Part shown: positions 33,426 to 44,952 of the stretch, one piece after another
How positions within the stretch are numbered: the first letter of the stretch is position 1
Layout: each line of letters begins with the position of its first letter
Assembly: GCA_021464415.1 (NCBI GenBank)
Contig: CM038469.1
Span: 5,620,501-5,684,500 of the forward strand
Direction of reading: 5' to 3'
Source: Lonicera japonica
Taxonomy: Eukaryota; Streptophyta; Magnoliopsida; Dipsacales; Caprifoliaceae
DNA length: 64,000 bases
The notes under the pieces: generated by a model
Database searches by the model: none
Told to the model about the DNA's origin: nothing
What the model saw: the letters and a program-made list of their open reading frames with translations, nothing else
Program-made: the position numbers and the translations under genes

Positions 33426-34880
33426 TAACAATTGAAATAGATAAACATATTATATAATACTTCAAAATAGATACAAACAATTGAATATAAATCAAATAAA
33501 CAATTTAAACAGAGAAATATTTATATTTCCCAAACAATTGAAACATATAAACATATTATATAGTAACCTAATTATATAATAATTTAATATAAATCAGAAA
33601 CAATATCACAATTTTAAAACATATACAAGATAAGGAAAAGTATTTAACAATTAACCCAAACAGATAAACATGTTATATAATACTTCAAAATATTATAAAT
33701 AACAGTTACAAGTAATTAATTGGATTAAACAGAAAATATGTATATACTAATTTCATATATTTCAGAACAGATGCATAAAGTTTCATAAATTAATAAACGT
33801 AAATTATAAATAGCTAAAAATATTACACAAAAAAGATACAAGTAATTAATTGGAGTAAACAGAAAATAGTTATATACTAATTTGATATATTTCAGAACAG
33901 ATGCATAAAGTTTCATAAATTATTAAACGTAATTTATAAACAACTAAAAATATTATACAAAAAGATACAAGTAATTATTTGAAAAAAACAAAAAATAGTT
34001 ATATAATAATTTAATATAAATTCGAAACAGATGCATAAAATCTCGTAAACTAGTAAACATATATTGTAAACAGTTACAAGTAATTATTTGGAAAAAAACA
34101 GAAAATAGTTATATAAAAATTTAATATAAATTCAAAACAGATGCATAAAATCTCGTACAGATGCATAAAATCTCGTAAACTAGTAAACATATATTGTAAA
34201 CAGTTACAAGTAATTATTTGGAAAAAACATAAAATAGTTATATAATAATTTAATATAAATTCGAAACAGATGCATAAAATCTCGTAAACTAGTAAACATA
34301 TATTGTAAACAGTTACAATTAATTATTTGGAATAAACAGAAAATAGTTATATAATAATTTAATATAAATTCAAAACAGATGCATAAAATCTCGTAAACTA
34401 GTAAACATATATTGTAAACAGTTACAAGTATTTATTTGGATTAAACGGAAAATAGTTATATACTAATTTAATATGTATAAGGAACATATGCATAAAATAT
34501 CATAAACTAATAAACATATAATGTTTGAAAAATATATTGTAAACAGTTACAAGTAATTATTTGGAAAAAACAGAAAATAGTTAAATAATAATTTAATATA
34601 AACTCGAAAGAGGTGCATAAAATCTCGTAAACTAGTAAACATATATTGTAAACAGTTACAAGTAATTATTTGGAATAAACAAAAAATAGTTATATAATAA
34701 TTTAATATAAATTCGAAACAAATGCATAAAATCTCGTAAACTAATAAACATATATTGTAAATAGTTACAAGTATTTATTTGGATTAAACGGAAAATAGTT
34801 ATATACTAATTTAATATATATAAGGAACATATGCATAAAATATCATAAACTAATAAAAATATAATGTTTGAAAAATATTA
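33426..34880. repeat. Degenerate minisatellite, unit about 109 bp (some 130)
   Basis: The word ATGCATAAA recurs at 33771, 33901, 34031, 34141, 34161, 34270, 34379, 34488, about 34613, 34722 and 34831. Spacings are mostly 109-110 bp, with 125-130 bp variants and one 20-bp local duplication. Units share CTCGTAAACTAGTAAACATA, GTAAACAGTTACAAGTAATT and GAAAATAGTTATATAATAAT. To the left (33426-33700) the same words persist in more decayed form. No coding capacity is seen. Confidence 0.92.
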
Positions 34881-35379
34881 TTAAAATCTATTTAATGGAA
34901 CAATGTATTCTATACCCCATAATTTTTAGAAATGTAATGAAAATTAAATAAATGTGTACGATATGCATACATATAACATATTAATTAAAATAACACATAC
35001 TAGGGTCGCAAAATATAATTTCAAAAAGTACATACAAACAAAAAAAATCCCAAATTTTTTCCGCATATTTCAATATTGCTAATTTATTTTCGAAAAACAT
35101 ATTAAACATACAGCAACAAAAAATCGCATAATTTCTCAATCAAAAATGTTTCCATACAAGGCGTCATGGGCATAATAGTCTTCTCCAATAGTACTCACAA
35201 CTAAGCATTAATTACAGAAACCCTATTTTAAGAAACAATTTGAAAGGAGGGGTGTGATCCTAATAACACAATTAGTGCTGTCCTAACCCCTAATATGTTT
35301 TTAAAATAGGGGTGTGATACTAGTTTTCTATTTATTCTTTTGTCCCCTCTTCTACACGTGAACAATGATGACAAACCAA

Positions 35380-35695
35380 AAAAAATTACTCTTTCCTTTT
35401 TTGAATTTATGTACTACTCTCTCTCTCTCTCTAACTTTACTACTCTTTCTTTCTTTCACTCTTTTCCTTACCTGACAAAAAAAATTACTCTTTTCTTTTT
35501 TGAATTTATGTACTTCTCTCTCTATCTCTCACTTTACTACTCTTTCTTTCTTCCACTCTTCTCCTTACCTGACAGACCCAAAAATTTACTCTTTCCTTTT
35601 TAAATTTATGCACTACTCTTTCTCTCTCTCTCTCTCTAACTTTACTACTCTTTCTTTCTGTCTTCCATTCTTCTCCTTACTTTCTTCCATCTTCC
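35380..35695. repeat. Pyrimidine-rich tandem repeat, three copies of about 100 bp
   Basis: Three copies begin near 35385, 35483 and 35585, each with TTACTCTTTCCTTTTT, AATTTATG, a (CT)n tract and CTTTACTACTCTTTCTTTCT. Open frames across this stretch (35340-35703) result from the repeat and are not genes. Confidence 0.85.
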
Positions 35696-36115
35696 ATGGA
35701 TGATAGAACACGCCCTACGATAGTTACGCCTTTTCGATCGTGCCCTTCGACGGTTACGCCTTTGTCTCGCCCTCCTCCGGTTACTCCTCCGTCGCGCCCT
35801 CCGCCGATGACACCTCATTTCCCATCTTTGGTGCGTCTTCCGTCTAAAGCTAGGTCCTCCATAGCCTCTGTTTCTGACACCAAAAAAAGGGAACTCTTGC
35901 TCTCAGCCTCTTTTTTTTTTCATAGTCGCTGTTTTCGGCACCGTCACATTTTTATTAGTTCATTTTCATTTTTTCGGCACCGTCACATTTTTATTGGTTC
36001 ATTTTCATTTATCCGGCACCGTCTATATCTGTTTCTGTTGGTTCATTTTTATTTTTCTGCCGGTGACATCTCCTTTGATTAGTTCATTTTTCTGGCACCG
36101 TCTATTTCTAGTGGG
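35696..36115 (+). other. Pro/Thr-rich frame and CGGCACCGTC repeats
   Basis: A 128-codon frame from 35696 (MDDRTRPTIVTPFRSCPSTV) begins with C-rich, Pro/Thr-rich sequence that contrasts with the AT-rich flanks and may be a captured gene piece. From about 35936 it runs into at least four imperfect repeats of CGGCACCGTC plus a TTTTTATTGGTTCATTTTCA-like tail (35936-36110). The later residues are therefore repeat-derived. I do not think it is a functional gene. Confidence 0.35.
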
Positions 36116-36759
36116 AATCAGCTAATCCAACATATATATAGTTCCCAACATATGTATACCGGAGATGATAATAATATGTGCTATTATTTTCCTTATTTGC
36201 TAGGGTAATTTTTTCGGTACGGGTATATCTGTTTGGTTAACAGATATACCAAATGAAAGTAATTTTCCTTATTCCCTCTGATAAAACAACAAGATTTTGA
36301 ATTTTGTTGATTTTGAATATAATATAGATATCATTACCTCATTTGGTATCAGTTCTTATTTTTCCTTATTAAGAGTATATTAGATCCCCAATAATTAAAT
36401 AATGTAGGAATAAACATTTAAATAATCTTAACATTGCTATATACTACTACTCCCCGGCTCATTTTCTTTATGTTTAGCTTGGCGATTATAAAAGTGGAGT
36501 AATGGGAGAGAATAGTGCCACTAATGGGAGAGAACATTGCACATTTATCCTTCCCTGTTAGATTTATAATAGAATTTTGCTTTGAATCTATGTATTACAT
36601 TAGTTTGTAACGATCATTTATATCATATTATAATAATAATAGACATTATTCCCTCTAATAATTTTTATCCTATTATTAATTGTTAACCAAATTTTTTTTC
36701 TGTTGATAGCTAATCCATCATTTGGTATCAGTTCTTAATTTTCCTTTTTTTCATAGAAG

Positions 36760-36844
<85 letters not shown>

Positions 36845-36995
36845 GGGACAATTGGGCGTAAGGGCTCATTCTAATAATAATATAATTATAAAGGATATTT
36901 AAAAATTAGACATATAAATTAAAAATACTGTACAAAAAAGATACTAATATCCCTTCCTTATAACATCTCACGTCTCATTATGACACTAACAGCAA
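36116..36995. repeat. Spacer with (TAA)n microsatellite
   Basis: AT-rich spacer. A pure (TAA)n microsatellite of about 28 units covers 36761-36844. The phrase ATTTGGTATCAGTTCTTA occurs twice, near 36339 and 36723. No gene. Confidence 0.85.
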
Positions 36996-37610
36996 CTAAA
37001 AGGTGTTAAATGCATTTAGCACCACCTGAACAGCAACCAGAAGGTTCTAAATGCATTTAGCACTAAATGCGCTCCAGAAGGTGCTAAATGCATTTAGCAC
37101 CGCACCACTTAGACAGCAACCAGAAGTAGTGCGCTCCAGAAGCTGCTAAATGCATTTAGCACCGCACCACCTAGACAGTAACCAGAAGGTGCTAAATGCA
37201 TTTAGCACCGCACCACCTAGACAGTAACCAAAAGGTGCTAAATGCATTTAGCACCACCTGGACAACCTTCTACAAGTTGCTAAATGCATTTAGCACCACC
37301 TGGACAACCTTCTACAAGTTGCTAAATGCATTTAGTATCACCTGAACAGCAACCATAAGGTGTTAAATGCATTTAGTACCACCTGGACAATAACCAGAAT
37401 GTGCTAAATATATTTAGCACCACCTGGACAACCTTTTAGACAGCAACCAGAAGGTACTAAATGCATTTAGCACCACTTGGACAACCTTCTGGACAGCAAT
37501 CAGAAGGTGCTAAATGCATTTAGCACTACAACCAGAATGGCTAAATGCATTTAGTATCGCTTGAACAACAATCAGAAAGTGCTAAAATGATTTTAGCACC
37601 ATTATAAAAC
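36996..37610. repeat. Array of 14 palindromic units
   Basis: A 20-bp perfect palindrome GTGCTAAATGCATTTAGCAC, or a close variant, is repeated about 14 times. ATGCAT centres are at 37010, 37051, 37088, 37150, 37196, 37242, 37284, 37326, 37367, 37461, 37513 and 37545, plus two altered centres near 37409 and 37585. Spacers of about 20-40 bp are related (CACCTGGACAGCAACCAGAA). Spacing runs from 37 to 62 bp. Each unit could fold as a hairpin in single-stranded DNA or RNA. The irregular spacing and the variable palindrome are unlike a CRISPR array. No gene is associated. Confidence 0.93.
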
Positions 37611-38317
37611 ATAGAGTAACAAAATTGCTGAGATCAACATCCACTCTATTTATATATATGTATATATATATGGATCGATGTAGGGTTTGTAAAAAAAAAG
37701 TTACGATCAGATTTTTTTTAATATCTCACACTAGGCTGTCGAAATTGGTCAATTTTGATAATAAAACGACCTCTGATCGTCTTGATTTACGCGATAATAT
37801 AGTAACTTTGTCTTCTGAACAACATATTCGAAAATCAGTTAGATCCAACGGTTCAATCAAAAGTTATATCTGTTTTATGATTACCTCTGCAGAAAAAAAG
37901 AAGAAGAAAATGAGAATGGTGCTCCGATCCTCTTGGCGAAACGATCGGAGAGTCAAGTGGTGGTGGTGGAGGAGGAGGTGAGATCGTTGGTCGGAACTAA
38001 GGTTGGTCTATTGATTTTAGAGAGAGTGTGAGATCAATGTATTTGGTTTAAGATAGAGAGAAGAAATGAGAATTGAAGAGAGAGAGATTTGTTACTTTTA
38101 ACATTAACTTAAACTAATTAGGGGTATATTTGTCCATCAATATTTATCATTTTCCTTAAAATAAATTAATATTATGAAAAGTGTCCATATTATAAAATCA
38201 AATTATCAAATTAGTACTACTTTTCTTTATTAAATATGAATCTGTCCTTAAAGTTATAAAACATTACAGAGCGAGGCTTATAACCCATTATCTATAACAA
38301 TAATAATATTATAATAA
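37611..38317. other. Spacer with a purine-rich frame
   Basis: A 118-codon frame at 37625-37981 is preceded by AT repeats and ends in a poly-Arg/Trp artefact of GGTGGTGGAGGAGG. It has no domain and I do not call it a gene. The remaining DNA is AT-rich. Confidence 0.4.
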
Positions 38318-39522
38318 TCTATATTATAAAACATCAAGTTTGACTAAATTTATTTTCAAAAAGTATAAAAATCTAATGGTTAAAAATATACATGTTATGG
38401 TGTGCATCAACTATACACCATTGGATGAGTTTTATACACACATTAAAATGTCACATCAAAGTTAAAATACTCAATCCAATAATATACACACAATAAATTC
38501 TCACACACCAATAATTTTTTCTATATTAAAAATGCCATAAATTAAAATAAAAAAATTAATAAAAAATTAATATTTAAAATCTACTAATCAATATCAATTA
38601 AACAAGATCCATCATGACTATAAAATTATGTTAAAAAAAATAAAAAAATTATTGAGTAACATTTAACACCAATAATATACACAAAGTAAACTCTCACACA
38701 CTAATAATTTTTTTCATACTTGAAAATAAAAAATTCAAAATTTAATATTTAAACTCTACTAATCAAGAAATTTGATAAAAAATTAATATTTAAATATACT
38801 AATCAAGACCAATTAAACAAGATTCATCTTAAATTAAAAATTTTAATATTTAATATTTAAAATATACTAATCAAGAAATTTAATAAAAAATTGATATTTA
38901 AATCTACTAATCAAGATCAATTCAATAAGATCCATCATAACTACAAAATTATGAATTTGATATTTAAATCTACTAATCAAGATTAAAGAAATAAGATCCA
39001 TCATGACTATAGAATTACGTTAAAAAAAATAAGAAAAATTATTGAATAACATTTAATACCAATAATTTACACACAATAAACTCTCACACACCAATCATTT
39101 TTTCTACATTAAAAATGTCACAACTTAAAATAAAAAATTCAAAATTTAATATTTAATATTTAAAATTTACTAATCAAGATCAATTAAACGAGATCCATTA
39201 TGACTATAGAAATATGTAAAAAAAAAAATATTGAGTAACATTTAAAGATGTACTTTATGTGTTCGTACATTATTGATCATCTTGAGTTTAGTTTGGTAAA
39301 AACTTATTTTGCCGAGATCAAAATAAGATTAAAAAATATGATTAAAAGATTCTTTAAAAATTAAAAACAAGTAAGTCCAATCCGGTCTACTTTTAGTTTT
39401 TGTGAAATGAAGATATATTTAACTTAAGTTTGTCGATTTAGATTCATCACACGTTACTCCATTTTATCTTATTATCAGTTCTTATTTAATATACTGTGCC
39501 GGATGACACGGGTATGCCCTAG
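38318..39522 (+). mobile_element. Non-autonomous Helitron (plus orientation)
   Basis: Begins A|TCTATATTATAAAACATC at 38318 and ends GTGCCGGATGACAC, GGGTATGCCCTAG|T at 39522. The TC start, the short imperfect hairpin about 10 bp before the end, the CTAG terminus and insertion between A (38317) and T (39523) all fit a Helitron. The 1205-bp interior carries no Rep/helicase gene. It is made of diverged repeats (see the next entry). Confidence 0.85.
38560..39215. repeat. Internal tandem repeats of the Helitron
   Basis: About five diverged copies of a block with TACTAATCAAGATCAATTAA, then AAGATCCATCATGACTATA, occur near 38580, 38755, 38905, 38965 and 39170. They alternate with AATATACACACAATAAA...CTCACACACCAAT blocks at about 38495, 38675 and 39060. 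Confidence 0.75.
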
Positions 39523-41100
39523 TTTGAAAATAGAATAGTAGACAATTAAATTAGGACGGAGAAAGTATTTTTTTTCTCACATGCATCTCTCTATCTCTCT
39601 CTAAACAAGTTCTATGATTTAGTGGGTGACTCTGATTTCAGTGGTACATATACACAATTACACAATTACACACACACATATATATATATAATGTGTATAA
39701 CATTATATAAATCAATTAAATAAATATAGAAGATATAAGTGAAGGGATATTATTGGGTTTTTAGTAAAAATGATAAGCTAATAAACTGTCAAAGGATGAA
39801 AACCCTTTAAAATATGGGTCAAAGATACAATATTATAAATTTTGAGTACAACTATCAGACTTGGCCCAGTGATTATCGCTCTAGGTTTAGTCTTGAAGTT
39901 TACTGAAAGTTTCCCGAATCAAACTCTGACGGCAACTAAAAAAATAAATAAATTTTGAGTAGTAGCCCAACTTTAATATGGTCATTGCGGAATCTCCAAC
40001 ATATGATTAATGTGCTGCAGACATAATGCAGTGGAAAACAGATACATTATTGTCCTGGAAGTGTTTTTGCTTTCGGCAACACGAATAAAATGTAAAAAGT
40101 GGAACATTTGGCACAATTAATAGGGAGCCAAAAATCAAACAACCTAACTATAATTTGCCAAAATAAAATAAAATAAGAAATAACTCAATTAGGTCTAATT
40201 GTTCAGTCCATTCAGACTTAAGAATTTTAATTTTATTTATTTATTTTTTAAAAAGGACAAGGTATAAGGCTTTTCTTTTTAATAAACTAATAACAAAAAT
40301 CTCTCATCCCAATTAAACTCGAACTCAAAACTTTTTTTAAATTCGAGTGGATACCGTAGTAATTAGGTTACTCCACTCAACCAAAGATTTAATTTTGTTT
40401 GGTTGGTTTAAGAATTTTGTATCTAAAAACTTATTTTGCCTCTTAAAAATAAAAGATAAACCAACTTCTTAAGTCTTAATTTATAATCATTTTATAAAAT
40501 AAAAAGATAAGCACAAAATTATTCAAATAATATTTATTCAATATTCTAATGTTATATATTCAAAAACACAAAACTTATTTAGATATAACATCACGAGTGG
40601 TAGAATGGTATCTAGATATGATGAATATTTCTCTAAATTAACATGTATTTATGTTTCGAGCTCGTAATTTAACATAACAAAAGTCAAACCATTTAATTTG
40701 AGATTTTTTTCATAACTAAAACTATTTATTTTAATTTTTAAGTAATACAAAATATTTACTGTAGTGTGTAAATATATATCATAATAAATTATACTACATA
40801 ATTATTTATCACTAATTAACAAAAACATACTCATCATATTAATTATATATTAATATAGGCTTTTAAGTAAAATAAAAAATATAAATATGTATATCTATAT
40901 ATATTTTAAAGAAAAAACATCTACCATAAAAAGTTCCACCCATAGCGTGCCCTAACATTCACGATTCACGAACAAAGCAAACAAATTTTTGAAATTAATC
41001 TTCCGTTATCAAACAACTAAACAAACACGCCCTAAACTTAACTTCCATAAAGCTACGAGGAGCCTATCTTCTGTTAGTCAGTCCCTCCATAGCTGCTGCA
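39523..41100. other. Spacer and presumed promoter of the methyltransferase gene
   Basis: No gene. The first bases after the Helitron (AGACAATTAAATTAGGACGG, then AGAAAGTA, to 39567) look like the right end of a Stowaway MITE whose left end is not seen nearby. The rest is AT-rich. No clear TATA box was identified before 41101. Confidence 0.4.
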
Positions 41101-44100
41101 ATGAGAGCGTGTAGAACATTAGTCCGCACTTCTCTCTCTTGTTGCATGGAATGCACACTTCAATGCAACACTCGACCTAATACTCTCTCTCTACGAAGAA
41201 TTTCATCTTCTTCTTCTCATTCACCACAACTCTTCTTCTCTCCAATTCGAGGTATTTTTTCCCCTTTATTTGTATTGTACCATTTGTTTCTTCAATTTGT
41301 GGTGATATTGTTTTATTTATTTATTTATTTATTTTTTTTAATTCGCTTCTCTAGGGTCTCGAATCGAGCCCTGCACCAGAATTACCTCAAGACCTTATGG
41401 CTGCACTCAACGAGCCGTTTCATTGGACTCTCCTGAGGAAACAATTCCTCAAACCTTAACCCTAGAATCAAATGAAGACTCTTGCAAAGACACTGTGGAA
41501 GACTTACTTTCTAAAAACGACAATGACGTTGCAAGGTTTATGAAGATGGAACGCAAAACTCAACTCCAATTTCCCCAAAACAAGCGTTGGTTTCCTTATC
41601 TTAATGAATTCAAAGCAGGAAATGCAACTTTGAGTAGTCATGAGGTGTTGGAAGCGCTTGATCCTTACATATTGGAGGTTAGGAAGGAGAGGTTTAAGAG
41701 TGTGGTGAATAATAGGAGCTATTCCGTCTGTTTGGTGGTCGAGGGCTTGGCTGATTTTGGGAATGTATCGGCCACGTTTAGGTCCGCTGATGCGCTTGGG
41801 GTTCAGTCAGTTCATGTGGTATCTTGTGACAGCTCGAAAAGGTGCTTCAAGTTTTGAGGTGACAATGCCTTGAATTTATTTGCTTGTCAAAATTTTCGAA
41901 AGTCAGTTACATATATTATAAATTTATAAAATTAGGGGCAATGGCTTTTTAATCTAAAAAATGTATAGGGATAAAAACTTGCGTGGCTGAGATTTAATAT
42001 GCTTTTTTAATGGTTGATTGTGTCTTTGGCACGGTTGGCCACCTAGTATATATATATATATATTCCCATTGTTTCCAATATCTGTAAGATTCAGAAAATG
42101 CAACCTTTGATTATATGGACAACAGATGCCATTCGACCATGCTGTGTTTACGTGCCTCGTATGTCAAAGTAGATGATCTTTTTTTGGTTGGATTGGATAT
42201 GAACTGGCATGATTAACACAACATTCAGAATCAGTCATGAAAAAGCAACTATTGCTTATGAGTTATAGTAAGCCAACCTTATTTTTAAGGATGATAACAA
42301 AGCACATTCTTTAGTGGATAAATGTTGTAGTATGTCTATCTGTGATGCGCCTAAAGCTGCTGGCTTCAGCAGTTAGCTAGTCTTTGGGGCTCATTATTAC
42401 GGAATTAAGAAGGAAAGGTTTTCTTTTCAAGACTTGCTTTCTGAATGGACTAGTCTTTCTATCCATAAATTCGGGGGAATACCTAATCAATTTATGCGTC
42501 TGGACTCTGGATCTTCTTATAAATATTTTATGATTAATATCTACTTCTAGTATTTGTATTCTCAGTTTTCTTTTTATTGCTTTGGGCAATAACATGGACT
42601 TTATTTCAGAACTTGCTGTACTGATGGATTGCTAAGAGTAGACTATAAATGTGTTGTTTTAAATAAAGTTGGAAAGATACATTGTCTTCCAGTTAAGAAC
42701 CATCAATTATTTGGAAAGTATTTCTGTTCACTAAATAGCGCTTTAATACTTCTTTCTGCAACATGCAGGTACAGAGAGAATCGCCATGTCAGCATGGGTG
42801 CTGAGAAATGGCTGGATATTGAGCTTTGGGACTCTGTCCAAGAGTGCTTTGAAGCTTTAAAATCACGTGGTTATCGCATTGCAACAACACATGTGGGGAT
42901 GGATGCGGTATTATTAACATTTGTGTTTCTAATTTCTGCATTGTACTGATCATATGTCTCTTTTGCACTGTATTTTTGTATGTAAAGTGACCTCTTTGTT
43001 GAGCATATACATGACAGGCTCTCTGCTGCTTTTCTAGGTTTCTGTTTATGATATGGACTGGTCGTTTCCAACAGCTATAGTAGTTGGGAATGAAAATAGG
43101 TACTTACTTTTTCTTATGTCCCAGTATTTTTGGAATCTCTTTTCAATGTATTGATATTTAGTTCATTTCCTCCATGGTTATCTTGTTATGTGTAGCTTTC
43201 ACTCATGTCCCATTATATGGGCTTTCATCTGTGACTTGTGTAGTTGTGTCCTAGCCACATGGGAAGTTATCCAATAAAATTGGATACAGAGTTAGTTGAT
43301 ATATATGATTTCTTAGGTTTGAAGTCCTCATGAACCACTGGTTACTTGTTGTATATCTTTTGTTCATTGAAACTGGATCTACAAGGTTTACTAGTCCATT
43401 TCCTGTGTAACTGGTGTGTTACCTGAAATAATTTGAGGATATGGTATTCTTGATTGATTCACCTTAGCCAAACTTCTTCGTGGAGAAATGGCTGTTCTTA
43501 ATTAATTTACACTTTAATGTTTGTAAATCTATGATTGTAGGGGAATAAGTGAAGAGGCACTAGAATTGTCGGATTTGCATTGCAGTATTCCAATGAATGG
43601 CATGGTGGACTCCTTCAATGTTTCGGTTGCTGCGGGCATTCTCATGCATCATGCCGTCTGTGACAGGACTTCTAGAATGGTACAATTCTTGCACAACATC
43701 CCTGCAGGCTATATGAAACCAACTTCTTTTTTGTGATAGAGTTCAAATTCTTTAACTTAAAATGTTTCTTACAATTACGCCCAACAGTCCGCTTGAAAAA
43801 TAGAAGTAAAGAAGAAGCTTGTTAGTGGTAAGATATTAACTTAATTTGTCACCTTTGTACGGAAAGACTATTTTGTTCTCTTTTTATAGCCTAATTTTAG
43901 AAATGGGACTCGTAATTTTAAGATGTACGTAAGATGAAAGTTGGGCTTGTAATTTGGATGTCCATTTGTTTCATGAGGTGGACATAGTATATTGGTAATG
44001 ATTATATCCATCTTGGAGATCATTAATCATAGTTGAGATTTTTGTATTTTTCTGAAAAATGAGCAAGATATATATTCTATACAGGGTTGCCATGGTGATC

Positions 44101-44222
44101 TTACGTCGGAAGAGAGCCAAATTCTACTTGCAGAGTTCTCTCTGCGTCACAGTAAGAGTGCAATAAGCATCGCCAATGAGTATGCAAAGAGGAAGATAGC
44201 GAGTCCTATCCCAAAGCTTTGA
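41101..44222 (+). CDS. SpoU/TrmH-family RNA 2'-O-methyltransferase, six exons
   Basis: Exons are 41101-41251, 41355-41841, 42769-42907, 43038-43099, 43541-43679 and 44085-44222. All borders are GT-AG, and the joined 1116 nt encode 371 residues. SpoU (SPOUT-class) enzymes transfer a methyl group from S-adenosylmethionine to a ribose 2'-OH in tRNA or rRNA. All three family motifs are present: motif 1 GNVSATFRSADALG (near 186-199), motif 2 TAIVVGNENRGIS (about 271-283) and motif 3 SIPMNGMVDSFNVSVAAG (about 295-312, the knot region). The Asn/Arg of motif 1 and the Asn-Glu of motif 2 are kept. The N-terminus is rich in Ser, Arg and Leu with few acidic residues, which suggests an organellar transit peptide. 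It resembles plant SpoU proteins of the At4g38020 type. The exact substrate nucleotide is unknown. Confidence 0.93.
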
Positions 44223-44952
44223 TGAAAGCATCAGCTGTTTAATTTCTTGATTTCCTTTTTGTGGAATATTTACAAATTGCTGACTTCAGAGGAAACTTCA
44301 AAGGTACAGTTCTCTTTTCTTGCTGACATTTCCTAGTGTTATACGTTACTCATTTCGAAAACAGTTGTAATGTAATGGCGACAACTTTCCTGTTCTGCCC
44401 CACACAGCCTCAATTTTAGGATAACAGCTCCTCTACAGTCTTCAGAATCAACTTCACGGTGATGTCAGTACAATCTCAGCCGTTCCTTATAAATCTGTGG
44501 CATAGATATTGACATATCATTAATCCATTTAGAAAAATTACAAACGCGGTATCCCAAAAACTCATAACCTAACGCCGTCTACATTTCGCTCCCTTCAGTG
44601 CTCTATATCTATAGTCTATACATAATCTATAGTAAGCATACAAACATATCAATTTGGAGGGATTAATCCATCAGTTTCCTTTCAAGTTTTTGACCCACAT
44701 ATACATACTTATGTGGGTCTTTCTATGTGTGGTTGGAAGTTGCCAACACGGGGAGAAGACGGTATCTGATGATTGATGTTAATTTTTGTTGCGAGTTCGG
44801 TATTGGTAAATTTATTTAATTTTGGTGAAATTTGAAAGAATGTATTAATCAACAAAATATACAGCAGATCAAAACAGAAAATTACAGCAGCAAGACAACT
44901 CTTGGTCTAATAGTCCAAACAAGACCAATCCCAAACCTAACAATATAGCCAC
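44223..44952. other. 3' flank of the methyltransferase gene
   Basis: Contains the probable 3' UTR (to about 44420). The last 150 bp (from about 44805) probably belong to the 3' untranslated end of the LINE remnant that follows on the minus strand. Confidence 0.4.

Noticed and set aside
35340..35703. Two overlapping plus-strand frames
   Set aside because: They lie in the CT-rich tandem repeat and encode repeat-derived Ser/Leu/Phe sequence.
30316..36328. A single 6-kb Helitron ending at a TCTATATTATA word near 36328
   Set aside because: The region at 31030-31181 matches the 5' part of related Helitrons in reverse, so the shorter element 30316-31181 explains the 3' hairpin better. The 36328 match is only 11 bp.
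36996..37610. CRISPR-like array
   Set aside because: The repeats are palindromes with related, variable-length spacers in a plant nuclear sequence; there are no unique spacers or cas genes.
37625..37981. 118-codon frame
   Set aside because: Starts in AT repeats and ends in a GGTGGTGGAGG artefact; no domain or splice support.
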